From Enoplosus armatus (taxonomy: Eukaryota > Chordata > Actinopteri > Centrarchiformes > Enoplosidae), in the NCBI RefSeq assembly GCF_043641665.1, contig NC_092186.1:23194001-23258000 (forward strand): a stretch of DNA of 64,000 bases. The letters run 5' to 3'. The translations under genes were made by a program, and so were the position numbers. Below are positions 1-11,268 of the stretch, piece after piece (positions within the stretch are counted from its first letter, which is position 1; every line of letters starts with the position of its first letter). The notes below the pieces were generated by a model that ran no database searches, was not told the DNA's origin, and saw only the letters and a program-made list of their open reading frames with translations.

Positions 1-400
1 CACCTATTCTTCTTCCCTTATTCTTTATATATTTACTGTATATCTATTTTTCTCTCTTTCTAACGTCATGTTTATTCTATGCCAAGTCCTTAGCTGTGTA
101 AACAGACGATAAACCATTTTGACATGTATAGTCTATGTCTCTTTGGGAGGAAGGTAAATTCAATTTCATAACAAGTAAACCCAAGTACTTTAAATTACTA
201 AAATTCTATCATCATGAAGTGCATGCCTCTCTAAATTTAGAACAAAGAGAATGCATTGATGAACTTCCCGTGTCATTTTGGCAGAAATGTGATTTTTTTT
301 TGGGGGGGGGGGTGGATATTCAGATGAGAATGAGAAAGGCAAAGATTCTAAACCATCGTGTCCCTGTGTTGTCCTAACGGTGTATCATTTTGACTTATAG
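1..400 (+). other. lrrc7: Intron of the LAP/densin-like gene (partial)
   Basis: This is non-coding sequence ending in the splice acceptor TGACTTATAG just before the first PDZ exon. No earlier PDZ exon (the GLGF carboxylate-binding loop) can be seen here, so it must lie to the left of the window. There is a T9/G10-type homopolymer junction near 292-312. Confidence 0.75.
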
Positions 401-475
401 GGTATCTTTGTTACTAGGGTACAGCATGACGGGCCCGCCGCCTCCGCCCTGCAGCCCGGAGACAAGATACTGCAG
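401..475 (+). CDS. lrrc7: LAP-family scaffold (LRRC7/densin-180-like), penultimate coding exon, PDZ part 1
   Basis: This 75-bp, 25-codon exon is flanked by AG at 399-400 and GT at 476-477 and is phase 0 at both ends. It encodes [15 protein letters not shown]...LQPGDKILQ, the middle of a PDZ domain (beta-C through the GDxIL turn). LAP proteins (LRRC7/densin, ERBIN) have N-terminal leucine-rich repeats and one C-terminal PDZ domain. They act at the inner face of the postsynaptic or basolateral membrane, where densin binds CaMKII, alpha-actinin and delta-catenin. With the next exon the segment reads [17 protein letters not shown], closer to my recollection of densin than of erbin (GDKIIQANGYSF.NIEH). 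The GLGF loop and leucine-rich repeats are outside the window. The paralog call (lrrc7, a second teleost copy, or erbin) is an inference. Confidence 0.85.
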
Positions 476-788
476 GTAACATCCTCTCACTCATCATCAC
501 GTGGGCCAAGAAACAGCCACATGCCCTGCCCTCTCTCCCTCCCCAACCCTCCCCAGAGCATTCGCTAGGGAGAAAGAGGAAGTCGTGCACACTTAACCCG
601 CTACAGCTATTCAGCAGAGACACACCAGCACTGATTAGCACCAGCAGCGATTGAGCCAGGGATCACAAATGAACACGTTACTGGGGGGGTTTACATTCAG
701 CGTACACGAGCGCATCAGACTTCAGCATTTTCATGCCTGTACATTCGGCCTCTGTGTGTGTACCTGTTGGTCCAGAAATCAGGCATGA

Positions 789-805
789 CCCCCCCCCCCC
801 CCCCC
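789..805. repeat. Poly-C homopolymer
   Basis: An uninterrupted C run of about 17 nt lies within the LAP-gene intron. Its length is prone to sequencing error. Confidence 0.9.
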
Positions 806-1907
806 AACCCACCCTCTCTCTCATTCATCATTAACCAGCGAGCCAAAGGTCACAGGGGGATTTGAGTAGCCTAAAACAACATGTAGTTTCTACTGTTTTT
901 AACACTATTGCCATGAAACTGACAACTTGGGAAACCTCATGAGGTTAAGAAATGACTGAACGCGCTTCACTCAGAAGCTACGTAATCGTACAGTGTTGGC
1001 TGTAACTACCGTGGGACCTCAGTGGCGACGCAGAAGTCAACAAAAATTCAACTAGCCGGAGCAGAATTCACTCTCATCATGGCCACCTCTTTTATTAAAT
1101 AAGAGTCTGGCACAACTTTATTGTGAGTCCAGAGGGTTTCTGCCTGTACTGCTCATCAGGATCCTCATTGCAAAGAGCATTTAAACAGAATGAGCATGAA
1201 AGCAAAAGAAGTGGCAAAAGTTACAAGCCGAAAATGCTTTGGCCTCTCGATGAAGTGGTTCATTAAGCTACAAGTACGCTTACCTCTTAGAGATTTCCAG
1301 GTCAGTTAACTCCTTCCAACCGAAACAGATTTTTCCAGCCCGACTAGTACTATTTATGTGCAGTAGCTTTGGATGAAGATATGGGCCGAAACACTGGGAA
1401 CTTTTCAGTGGGGCTGAATTACAGTGGTTCATTTTTCAGACCACGAGGTTGTGTGAAAGCAAATGTGAGCGCGCTCTGATTTTGATGCTGAAGTGATGTA
1501 TTGTTACACCTTGCAGGGATACTTTCCCATGGGCAGCCAGTGGCCATTACACTAGACAGAAGTGATTTATAGGTGTTTACTTGATTTATATATTTGCGGT
1601 AGCTATTATTTCAAAGTAGTGCCAGAATTAAGCCCAAAGGAGCCGTGAGGATTGTACTTCCATGACAGATTTACCCCCCCCCCCCATCTCTCATTGCTCT
1701 CATGTTTTCCTCCCATCTCTCCTCCCCCTTCATCTTCTCTCCACAGATGTACAGTTTAGCTGGATGAACTCATCTAAAAGCCCTTTTTTGTCTTTACCCC
1801 TTCTCTCTCTACAGCATGACTGTGTAGCTCCTCCTCTTCTCTCTCTTTTCCCCAACAGTGATGTGTTACTGAGATAATGATGGCAGTGACCCTCCATCCC
1901 TCCACCA

Positions 1908-1980
1908 ACACACACACACACACACACACTTATAGACATATGTATGGAAATACTGCAGCACACATACCTCTATACATACA

Positions 1981-2010
<30 letters not shown>
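1908..2010. repeat. Two CA microsatellites
   Basis: (CA)n tracts at 1908-1929 and 1983-2010 sit just upstream of the last PDZ exon, the second only about 33 nt from its acceptor. Confidence 0.95.
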
Positions 2011-2011
<1 letters not shown>

Positions 2012-2043
2012 GCTGTTGACTGTGCTGCGTGTTTGCCTTGCAG

Positions 2044-2154
2044 GCTAACGGACATAGTTTTTTACACATGGAGCACGAGACAGCCGTCTCTCTGCTGAAG
2101 AGTTTCCAGCGGACGGTGGACTTGATGGTTCTGAGAGACAGCAGCACGCGCTAA
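2044..2154 (+). CDS. lrrc7: LAP-family scaffold (LRRC7/densin-180-like), last coding exon with stop
   Basis: The exon holds 36 codons plus TAA (2152-2154) after the acceptor AG at 2042-2043, and joins the previous exon in phase 0. It encodes [20 protein letters not shown], the PDZ alpha-2 helix and final strand, and ends [12 protein letters not shown]. The alpha-2 first position is His (MEHE), which classically favours class I ligands (S/T-x-hydrophobic-COOH). From memory, densin ends in ELTV and erbin in EVSS, whereas this protein ends in SSTR. It therefore lacks a hydrophobic C-terminal residue and should not act as a PDZ ligand itself. That divergence suggests a lineage-specific copy. No coding exon follows. 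Confidence 0.88.
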   Translation, partial: ANGHSFLHMEHETAVSLLKSFQRTVDLMVLRDSSTR

Positions 2155-3358
2155 AAAATAGTTTTATAACAAACAAATAAACAAACACAACGACGCTTCT
2201 CTGCTCTGCTCATCGCCATCCCACGCCACCCCACCTGCCCTCCGCTGGAGGCTTGTGGAACTGAAAAATGAGCCGCTTTTTTTTTTTTTTTTTACCTTTT
2301 TAGGGGGATACACAGACATTTATTTGCCTATTGCTGGACCAAAGGCAAATACTAGTGCCAAATGTACCATAGGAAACATATCGGCTCTTCTGTCTTCCGG
2401 CGGTCAGGGACCTGATCGACGACCGGACAGACCACAAGAGGACTCTTTGCTTTGAGTTCCTACAGGGCTGCTGCAGTTTGAATTTTGTGGTTGGTTTGTT
2501 ACTTAGGCAGTCATCCGATCGGTCAGTCTGAATAGCTTGCTTTTGTTGGTTAGTTAGAGCTCTGGGGTGTTTTTGCTTTTCTCCACTGCCTTTTATTTTG
2601 GTAGATCTTCAGTGATTTGTTTGGTGTAGCACATGATTCACTTTCCATGTTCTTCATTGTTCTTCTTTGCGTTGTCCAGTTCTCTTCTATTCTGTTCCTC
2701 TCCTTCTGTCTTTCCTTCTCTGCCCTGTTCTTCTCTTTTCTTTCGCTGTCTCGCGTTGTATTCTTTTCTGCTGTCTTCTGCTCTGTTCTGTTCTGCAGGT
2801 ATTGTTGCCTCCAGTGTACAGAAACTGAAAACTTAAGACTTTCTGCCTTGTGTACATATATAGAGCTGCAGCTTTCTAGAGCTGCACTCTCCTTGGGGCC
2901 TGGACAGACAACTCTAAAAGTCTATGATTGATATAAATATTGTTGATAGACCACATTCTGAATTCTCTCCTACGAACATACAGGGATTATTTCTCCAAAT
3001 GGACGATTTTCTAAAGTATACCACTGATTTCTTTCTTTTTTTTTTTTCTGTAAAGAAAACACTGTTCATAGTTCATCACTGCTACTTGTTTTTTTGGGTT
3101 TTAAAAACTGTTGCTTGCACAGCTGTGCTGAAAAGAGCTAAAGCAATATTTCTGAGGCTCGGCCCATTGAGATTTTCAGCAGAGCCTAACCTGTCCTGCA
3201 GTGCCATCTATCGAGCAATGTTTACATACACTGCCATGCACATGAACTCACTGGCAAACACACATCCACAGTAGACCCCATACACAACACTATTGCATAA
3301 TGAAGCCCTGTCTATATTCTAGCCTGATTTTTAGGAGTCAGCATCAATCATAAAACCA

Positions 3359-3394
<36 letters not shown>
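3359..3394. repeat. Compound (CT)n(CA)n microsatellite
   Basis: A CT tract runs directly into a CA tract within the presumed 3'UTR. Confidence 0.95.
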
Positions 3395-3396
<2 letters not shown>

Positions 3397-5388
3397 GTAA
3401 CATTATTCATAATATCTGTGCCATATTTTGAGGTCCTGTTTTCTGGTATTGTTATAGCGATGTTACATCCCTTTTTAGCTGTTTGAGTTGTATGATAAAG
3501 TCACGGCATGCTTTCACATCATTGGTCACTGTCAGCCAGCCGTCTTCTGTTGGCTTCTAGAGTTCTCTACTCTGTAAAGGACTCTAGATGTATTATACCG
3601 CTGAGTTTCAGTGAGACTGATGCTCTATAATTGGTGCCATATGGACCCTCTGCCCCTCCCTGGTTGTATTTACACAGGCCCAAAACATCGAGAGCTTTAC
3701 CTCTCTGTGGCCCAGATCCGATCTGCACACAGTGGGAGCAGCAGCGTGTAGGGAAACATTTGGCAAGCATCCACTCTGGTAAAGTGTGCTGACCTCTGGC
3801 CTCCCTGCGGAAAGCAACAAGAGAAAAGAGAATGTCCCCACCAGAATCAATGAGGTATAACACACAGTGTTCGTGTCTTAATGGGTAAATCTGCGGCGAA
3901 TCAGGTTTTCCCCTTTTAGACAATCAGGGAAAGATCCGATCTGTGTCACAAAGACTTTTGGCCACACTTGAAATTTCAGTGTAACTTTTGTAACCTGAGG
4001 GGACGCTAGTTGACCCGAGGTGCACATGGAAATGTCGATTCGCCAACTTTGATGGTGAATGTTAAAAACGTGTGGCTAGGGTCAGGTAGTGTTTGGAAAA
4101 CGACATTTAGGAGAGCAGGGAAACGAAGTAACGTAGACTCAGATGCACTAACATCAATGTGGTCTTACAAAATCTGACCTTCATGGCCAGAAACTGTATC
4201 GACGTGACAGAAGTAACCACGGGAAAAGAGTGAAGAGGTTCATTTTTCTGTCTTCGTGTCAATGCAACACGTGTCTTGAAGACGTTTCATGACAGGGACT
4301 TTTGTTCTGTTCTGTATAACATCCGATGTTTCATCCAGAGCAAAACAACATCCTTCACTGTCCTTTGCTTTTACTTGACATGACAGTGTCATCCTGTGCC
4401 CATTTTGTGTCAACCCTCTTAATAAGCGTTAGAATTTAGTTAATTCAATAAAAGGGGCACAAAATGGCACCGCTTAGGTTGAGAGATCTTAACCACAGGC
4501 ACCCACCCAACCCTATTTAGAGTTTGAAATATCAAAGATATTGTGGTGAGAACAGAGAAAAAGGTTTGATAATATAATTATTTTTTACTACATGTTTCAG
4601 GTAATTCTTTCTAAATATATTGATATACCTTAGCTTTGCTCAAAAATTGTGATATTTTATAATAATGACACTTATAACAAAGTTATGGATGGAAGTACGC
4701 ACAGTATGACTTGGAGACCTACACATGTACTATCCAAAACTGTATAAAATGTATTTCTACTGTAATTGTGAATTTGTGTTATACAAATATATATTATATA
4801 TATATGTATATGACTATAAAAACAGTCATTTTCTATGTGTTTAAACTACATAAGAGCTGAACAAATGCTGAGGACGGTGTCACTGTACATAGCTGTGAAT
4901 GAAATCCAATTTAAAATGACTCATATTGATTGTGAATGTACTCATGCTTTCTGCAGTACCTACACCTACCCAACTTGAATGCTGCTTCTTCTGTTGTGTG
5001 ACAAAAAGTACTTTGACCTCCGAAGAGAGAACCGCTGTCGAGTTATAAGTTGGACAAATTTTAGTGACGATTTAACAGAACTATTTATTTCTTTATTTAT
5101 TTGCACATGCAAGTTGAAATCCTTCCAGTTTTAAGTTTGAGTATTAATGCGGAGAAATGTAATTGCAGAAGTATATATAATATATATCATGTGTTTAGAA
5201 TGACTTTTGCAGACGCTATCTGTACATACTATTTAAGATACAGTTTTTACAAAAAATAATATATGTATAAAATTGAAAAAATGCTGTGCAGCGATTATAC
5301 TGGAGCCATTTTGGGCTTTGGGACGTACCATTTTTTCAGTATATAAGAAGTGTTTTGAATAATGTACTAAAGTCTCTATTGTACAAAT

Positions 5389-5394
5389 AATAAA
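5389..5394 (+). promoter_or_regulatory. lrrc7: Poly(A) signal AATAAA, distal
   Basis: A canonical hexamer lies at the end of an AT-rich stretch, followed within about 20-30 nt by T/GT-rich sequence. It is the best candidate distal cleavage signal for the LAP gene; weaker-context alternatives are at 2176-2181 and 4447-4452. Confidence 0.5.
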
Positions 5395-6164
5395 AATGTC
5401 ACTATTGGTAATCTGGGTTCCTCCTGGTGCACTGAGATCTGTCTTTAGGGGGGCAGAAGAGAGGGGTATTTCTCTCTCTGCTCCTTTATGTGTCTTTATT
5501 GCTGTAGAATGAGAGAAATCTGTAAAAAAAACAAAAAGGGGGGGGGGGTGAGACAAAAGAAAAAGGGGACGTGGGAAATTAGGTAATGAAAAAAGGAAGA
5601 AAGTTATGAAGGAATGAGGAGCTAAGGAATATTTACGGACGTATGAGGAGGATGAAGAAAGAAATGATGCAAATAAAGAGCAAGCAGACGGGGCATGGGC
5701 CAAAATAAGGAAGGAAATAAAGGTACATTGAGGAAAGGGATGAAGTGATGGAGAGGAAGAATAAACAGGGAGGGAGCTGTGGGATTAAACTCTCATCATG
5801 TCAGCCGATGCTCCTTTGTCTCTCCGTCCATTAGTCTAACAGCCTGACTCTTCTTCGTGTTCCTTACTGCACTCTACCTACGAGACTGACTCAGTAGGTG
5901 TCAACAAATACTTTATTCACGACACTATTAGCCATTAATGACAAGGAAACTTAATGATCAGTCCATTCATTTTATGGCCAAGTCAGAAAATCCATCCAGA
6001 TTTTGCTCAATGTGCTTATTCATCATTCACCATTCAGTGTGTCTAAAATATAGAGGGTTTTGTCTGTTATTTGCCATTTGTTTAACTTAGCTAATACTAT
6101 GAATATTTTTTAATATTATATATTTTTTATATTTATTCATTTTATTTTGTAACCAACCTCCGCT

Positions 6165-6730
6165 ACTGGGACATAACTTCAAGTAAGTATACTTACAGCC
6201 TATAGGCTACATATATTATTTTGAGGTATTTATATTTTACTGTAGTTAGTTTTTTTTTTTCCAATTTATGCTACTTTATACTTCTATTCCATACATTTCA
6301 GAGGCAAATATTGTATATATATATTTATTTTACAACACTACAATTACGTACAGCTATAGTTACTTTGCAGATTTCATAGCAGCTTATGAAATGTATAAAA
6401 TGTAATGCAGTGTTATACATGTATTAGACAAACCAACTGTCTATAAAGTTGATCCACATCAACCAGCGACGACATTATAATGCTGTTACACATTAATGCA
6501 TCAGTTTTAATAATCCAATAATAAAAAATAGGCCTATAACAGTCACATAGGCCATTTTCCCACTGGATGAGTACTTTCACTTCAAGCTACTTTTATACTT
6601 TTACTTACGATTTTGCATGCAGGACACACTACTTGTAATGGAACAATACACTGTGATATTACTACTTTTACTCACATGCAGGATCTGAGTACTTATACTA
6701 CTGCTCACTGCTAACTGCATTATCATATGC
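6165..6730 (+). repeat. Dispersed teleost repeat, copy A
   Basis: This degenerate copy carries phrases such as TGCTACTTTATACTTCTATTCC, TTACTTTGCAGATTTCAT, ACATTAATGCATCAG and CTACTTTTATACTTTTACTTAC with a 'gcaggac' end. The same order of motifs recurs at 20954-21730. It matches my recollection of an abundant ray-finned-fish repeat ('aagtacatttactcaagta...'). I cannot assign a family name, and no coding capacity is seen. Confidence 0.6.
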
Positions 6731-6920
6731 CGTTAAATTGTGGCATACAGTACAGTAAGACGCATGACTGGATTATAATAAGATAGGTATCACTGGCGAA
6801 ATCTTCTTCCCCCGTGTCTGTCTTGTACCATTCCCCACTGTCCTCCTGGCATCAGTGCCCTCTGTAGAACAACTCTGCTCACTGTGGCACAGGCCGACAA
6901 TTAACAATAGAGGGTAATAG

Positions 6921-6951
<31 letters not shown>

Positions 6952-7631
6952 GAAAGCAGAATGTCCCTTTGTTCCCTTTCCTCTTTACCTTTTACCACAC
7001 AGGCACGGACAAAATGATATTTCTGTGTGCTGACTGACCAACCCACTTACACAACCATGCATGCATACATCCCCCCCCCCACGCTAACTCATATATTATA
7101 CTGGCATCAATTTGTGTGAGTGTTTGTGTGTGTGTGTGTAAGAGATACAGAGCGAGAGTTTTTGTGCACCCACTAAAGCTGTCAATAAGCTCTTGTGACC
7201 TGATCAATAACAATACCAGAGACTGAGTCCATGACCTGCATTCAGCTCTGCTGCCCGCGTGTGTGTGTGTGTGTGTGTGTATGCAGATGAAGTGTCCCTA
7301 CAGTCACTCCACTGTCTACAGACAGACATAGGCATACAGTGTATTGCGTCCAACATGCAGGACTGACGTGTGTCCCGCAGCAACTTTGCATTTCTAATTT
7401 GGCCTTTCTGTCTTTTTACTCTGACAGTCGTGGCATCACCACTGTCATGGGCTGTCAAGATTGCTGCTGACCCTGTGACCGAGTTAAACGAATGTATCAT
7501 ACAATGTCAAATACACTGGTGTCAGTGAGACAAAGGATATAAGAATATATATATAAGGTATGCAATTAGGGAAATCAAGCCTACCCATTTCCTCTCTGTT
7601 CGTCCAGTTCACAGATAGGTCTGGGGTGTAT

Positions 7632-7820
7632 TTAGCCTAGCTCAGCACATGGACGGGAGCAGGGGCAAACAGTTAGTCGAGCTCCATCGAAAGTGGAACA
7701 ACCTGGCTTCCAACGCAAAGGTGTCTTATTTAGCCTACACATTGTATTTTGTGTATTTTTTTTAAACAGTTTTGGAGTTGTTAAGGCATTTCTTTTCATT
7801 TTTGAGCTAAGCTAGGCTAA
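7632..7820. repeat. Foldback (MITE-like) element
   Basis: The left end TTAGCCTAGCTCAGCA is answered at the right end by TGAGCTAAGCTAGGCTAA, its imperfect reverse complement, giving terminal inverted repeats around a core of about 190 bp. The interior ('ggagcaggggcaaacag...') resembles a common teleost foldback repeat. The family is not named. Confidence 0.55.
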
Positions 7821-9239
7821 ATGCAATCAGAATCTACCTCTACTTCATGTGCAAAGAGGAATTTGACATTCATCTTCTCGTCTGAAGAGTAAGATGGCAA
7901 ATATTGATATAGCCTGTTCCAAAATGTTAGACAGATTCATTTGTTTTTGGTCTATTGGTGAAAATACAAGACACCAAAGTCACCCATAACTGTTAGTCCC
8001 CATTAGTTAAGCACTGTATGTTAAGTGATAATAGGCAAGCTAAACATGAACCCTCAGCCTTCAGCCACTCTTTCACTAATAGGCGAAACCATTATTTGTG
8101 GTTGAATATGGTCTCAGATCAGTTTAGTTAGATATCAAAAATATTTAAATACATAGTTAAATATTAGCAATGGTGTAGCGAAGTTCAGTTTTTGAAACTA
8201 TTTTGAGTGTGAAATGGCAGCAACCTAATAAAAAGCGCGCACATATATTGGAAACACAAGACGTGCGGTCACTGTATTTAAACAACAAACTTCCCCAAGC
8301 TTCCGGAGCAACTTCCCGTGGTTTCAAAGTGTAAGTGTGTGTTGGCAGTACCAATTGTTTTACATAAACTGCTGAAATATGAAAAATAAAAACCTACCTA
8401 CCAATCCTTAATGCGTTTGATGCTAACAAATTTGGCATTGATTTGATTTTCCGCTCCGCACTTCTTTAAACAAGAAGGTCTGGCAGAGATACATAAACTT
8501 ACTGGGGACCTTTGGCTTTCATTTCACTTTGTGTAAATGTGTGTAAGTTCGGGCAAATCTTTAAGAGGCGTCGTTTTGGGTGAACTAGGCCTTTGTAGCT
8601 GACGTGGATCTGGGCCGAGAGGTAGGGACAAGCCTGGGATAGAGAACCTTTAATCTACTCAGCACAATGAAACTGTTTACCATAACAATACCCCCAAACT
8701 CACACAGGGATGGGCTTTCCCTGATAGCCGGTGGCATCGCACCTGTGACATTTCAGCTGGATCCCTCATACACCTTGCTTTCATATGCGTGTGTGTGCAT
8801 CTATTGTCTCCACTGCCTGTGTGCGTGTGTGTGTGTGTGTGTGTGCATGTGGGCACCATAACATCAACACCACACACCCCGCAGCGCAAATACCTTTTTT
8901 GCTATTACTTTTGACCAGGCGTTGTTGTTGTTTCATGTCTGCACAGTTAAATATCCAATTTAATCAGCAAATGTATGGCAACTATCATTTCGCAGCAGCA
9001 GCAGCCTGTGGGAGCGGTTACATGGATCTACCTCTGGGAGTCTGATCAGTATCTGCAAACCCAAATCTATACTCACAGTTGAGTGGATTAGATCTAGATC
9101 CAGGCCCTGGGATAGACCAGGCTTTTATCCACTGCTCACAATATGGCTGTTCAACATGACAATACCGCCAACATGCACAAGCCGCTTATGAGGAGCTTTT
9201 CAAACCTGCTTTAATGGTGTTTTGAGGTGAGTGCATGAA

Positions 9240-9241
<2 letters not shown>

Positions 9242-9272
<31 letters not shown>
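9242..9272. repeat. GT microsatellite
   Basis: A pure GT tract about 0.5 kb upstream of the first DLG exon. Confidence 0.95.
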
Positions 9273-9273
<1 letters not shown>

Positions 9274-9419
9274 TTTCAGGGACTTGGTGTGTGTCTGTGT
9301 TCATCCCACAGGGCCGCCTAAGAACCGGTCGGACAGCGTTTGGAGTCAAGTCACCTGAATGAAGAAATGGAGAACTAGTTTTAGCAAAGCGAGGCAGAGG
9401 GAGAGCTACAGTGAAAGAG

Positions 9420-9421
<2 letters not shown>

Positions 9422-9452
<31 letters not shown>
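9422..9452. repeat. GA microsatellite upstream of DLG exon 1
   Basis: A tract of about 15 GA units lies some 290 nt upstream of the first ATG, within or next to the presumed promoter/5'UTR. Confidence 0.9.
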
Positions 9453-9455
<3 letters not shown>

Positions 9456-9474
9456 CAAGCGGCATCTCCGGGTG

Positions 9475-9990
9475 CTAAGTCCACGCGGTGACCGTCAGCG
9501 TTTGACAGTTTCTCCGCCGCTCTGACGGTTTTCTCGGACTTTCACACAACTTGCGAAGTTTTTTTTTTGTGTGTGTGTGTGTGTGTTTTTTTTTTCTCTT
9601 TTGACGAAAAGACAGGTCGGCGTAGACTGTTGCGGTGTCAGTTCAGTGTCCCAGTTCGGAGGCAGGCTGTCCCGGGACAGGCGCACACATCTGTAATAAC
9701 AGAGGGTTAGGGGGAGGAGGACTGTGGTGCGAGTCACCATGCCAGTGCGACAGAAAGGTAAATAAAATGTTGTTGTTTTTTTTTTGATAATGTATTTTCA
9801 TCTGTGTTTTTTTATTTTTATTTTGTTTTGTTAAAGAAACGACATCGAATACAACAGTTTTAACCGCTTGAAGGTTGCGTTGACGTTGGTCCTGTAGCTC
9901 GACGCCAACGCTAGAACGCGAAACTTCTCTGAAACACCCGTCATTTAACGCTAAATTGTTTATTGGCGTACGCGCACAACTCGTAGATGA
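9475..9990 (+). promoter_or_regulatory. dlg: CpG-rich promoter region of the L27 (beta-type) transcript
   Basis: CpG dinucleotides are visibly clustered here, both before the first exon (CTCCGCCGCTCTGACGG..., GGTCGGCGTAG) and after it (GACGCCAACGCTAGAACGCG, TTGGCGTACGCGC), unlike the CpG-poor surroundings. The ATG at 9739 sits inside. No TATA box is obvious. This is typical of a CpG-island promoter; the start site itself cannot be placed. Confidence 0.55.
9739..9757 (+). CDS. dlg: DLG-family MAGUK, coding exon 1 (MPVRQK start of the L27 isoform)
   Basis: ATG CCA GTG CGA CAG AAA G is followed by the donor GTAAAT and has A at -3. The split codon completes as GAT with the exon at 11098, giving MPVRQKDAQRALELL. 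SAP97/DLG1 starts MPVRKQDTQRAL, an almost identical short first exon with the same phase-1 split. This start produces the beta-type (L27-containing) isoform, which multimerises and binds CASK-type partners. It replaces the palmitoylated starts found further downstream. Confidence 0.85.
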
Positions 9991-11097
9991 CATTTTAAGA
10001 GCTTCTACGAATTATTCAGACATTGTGGTGAATTCGGCACTCAAGTTATCCACCAAGCAGTTTGTTTTGGTTTACAGCCTGTTAGCTGGTATGCACTAAA
10101 ACGCATAACCCAACTGCATGCGGTGTTAAAGTGTGTGAATGTGCAAGTGATTGATATCTGAAAGTATGCTCAACCTGACGTGTGTTGTAAACAATAAATA
10201 AATGGGAATTATTTTTAATGCAGTTTGGCTTGACATCTTTCACGGCAATAAACAGGTGCTGTGTCGGGACCCCGACACTTCGTCTGAGTTTGACGTTGAT
10301 CTGCCAGTGCTTCCGGTTTAATCAGCTGTTCGGATTGCCATGGAGCCTGGAATGCAGCCTGCAGCCTTCCTTTACACCTTAAACTCTATTGCCCACATGC
10401 CCCTCTCTATCAGACTTGTGTAAAGTTATAAAAGTTAATAGTAGTTACCATTTAACAGAATGCAATAACGTGTCATAAATAGGCTGCATTTTCAGAGTTT
10501 ACCACAAAGAGCCATTGTCTCCCTCATAATTAATGCAAGTTAAAGGTATCACGCAAAACTCCAGTTTTCAGTTTTATTGTAGCATCATATTGCAGTGATA
10601 TTAAGTCAGGAGCTGAGGGTAGGCGTGCGCCTCCGGGTGCCCTTTTAAAGCAAACAGTTGTTACATCCGTGTAGAGTGCTGAATGAACACCTTATATGCT
10701 TTTCGTTTTTTCAGTTGCGTTCAAATTTGCAATTCAACATTGATGTCAAACACTGAAAACAGACAGTAGTTGAGACAGAAAGGGAAAGAAAACAGTCTCC
10801 TGCCACTCTTAAGAAGAGCAAGGAGCTTAGTTATATTAAAAGCCTGATGACAGGCTAACACCTGTGTCCACGCTCACGTTATGGAGCCTAGTGTCTTTTC
10901 TTAACTTCACCCCCGATGAAGACCCTGTGAGATCTGCACCATAGTAATCCTCAATTAAGTAGACGCTTTTACCGTACAGTATCTAATCTCCTTGCTCTAC
11001 TTAAGAGTGCCTGGGGAATTTTGTCTTCCCTTTTCTATCATTAGTTATGGGGATAAAGGTTTTTTTTTTGTTATTTACCTGTATATTTTATACTCAG
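9758..11097 (+). other. dlg: DLG intron 1
   Basis: The intron opens with GTAAAT and T-rich sequence, stays CpG-rich for about 230 nt, and ends TTTTATACTCAG. No exon or recognisable repeat is seen. Confidence 0.8.
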
Positions 11098-11268
11098 ATG
11101 CTCAGCGGGCCCTGGAGCTTCTCCAGCAGTACCGGGCCAAACTTGACCAGAGGCAACAGAACCAGAGCCAGACCAAACAGGGGGTTGTGGAGGAAGATCA
11201 CCAGCTGCAGCAGTCTCTGGACAGAGTCATCAATGTCTTCCAAAGTCAGCTCTTTAGCGCTCTGCTTG
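11098..11268 (+). CDS. dlg: DLG-family MAGUK, exon 2 (L27 domain)
   Basis: This 171-bp exon is phase 1 at both ends, with acceptor CTCAG and donor GTGAGG. It encodes residues 7-63: AQRALELLQQYRAKLDQ, then a Gln-rich insert (QRQQNQSQTKQ), then SLDRVINVFQSQLFSALL. It matches the L27 domain of DLG1 (ERVINIFQSNLFQALI), a three-helix module that pairs with L27 domains of CASK, LIN7 or MPP proteins and helps localise the scaffold. The Gln/Asn insert between helices 1 and 2 makes this copy longer than mammalian DLG1 at that point. The next exon continues DIQEYYELT without a frame break. Confidence 0.92.

Larger units (their letters stand above)
476..2043 (+). other. lrrc7: Intron between the two PDZ exons
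   Basis: The intron runs from donor GTAACA at 476 to acceptor TTGCAG ending at 2043. It holds a poly-C run (789-805) and two CA microsatellites (1908-1929, 1983-2010). No further exon is visible; the short reading frames over the microsatellites are repeat artefacts. Confidence 0.85.
2155..5410 (+). other. lrrc7: Probable long 3'UTR of the LAP gene
   Basis: The stop codon is followed by about 3.2 kb without a credible exon, increasingly AT-rich, ending at a canonical AATAAA (5389-5394) with GT/T-rich sequence downstream. Earlier AATAAA hexamers at 2176 and 4447 could give shorter forms. Inside are three TGTACATA motifs (2851, 4884, 5221), which match the Pumilio consensus UGUANAUA. There is also an ATTTATTT...TTTATTT AU-rich cluster (5081-5103) and a CT/CA microsatellite (3359-3394). 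Long, AT-rich 3'UTRs are common for neuronal scaffold genes. The extent is an inference from the sequence alone. Confidence 0.55.
5411..9380. other. Intergenic region between the LAP and DLG genes
   Basis: No exon is recognised. The region holds one teleost-type dispersed repeat (6165-6730), a foldback element (7632-7820), and CA/GT tracts near 6921-6946, 7258-7281, 8826-8846 and 9242-9272. The reading frames here are short and repeat-driven. Confidence 0.65.
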
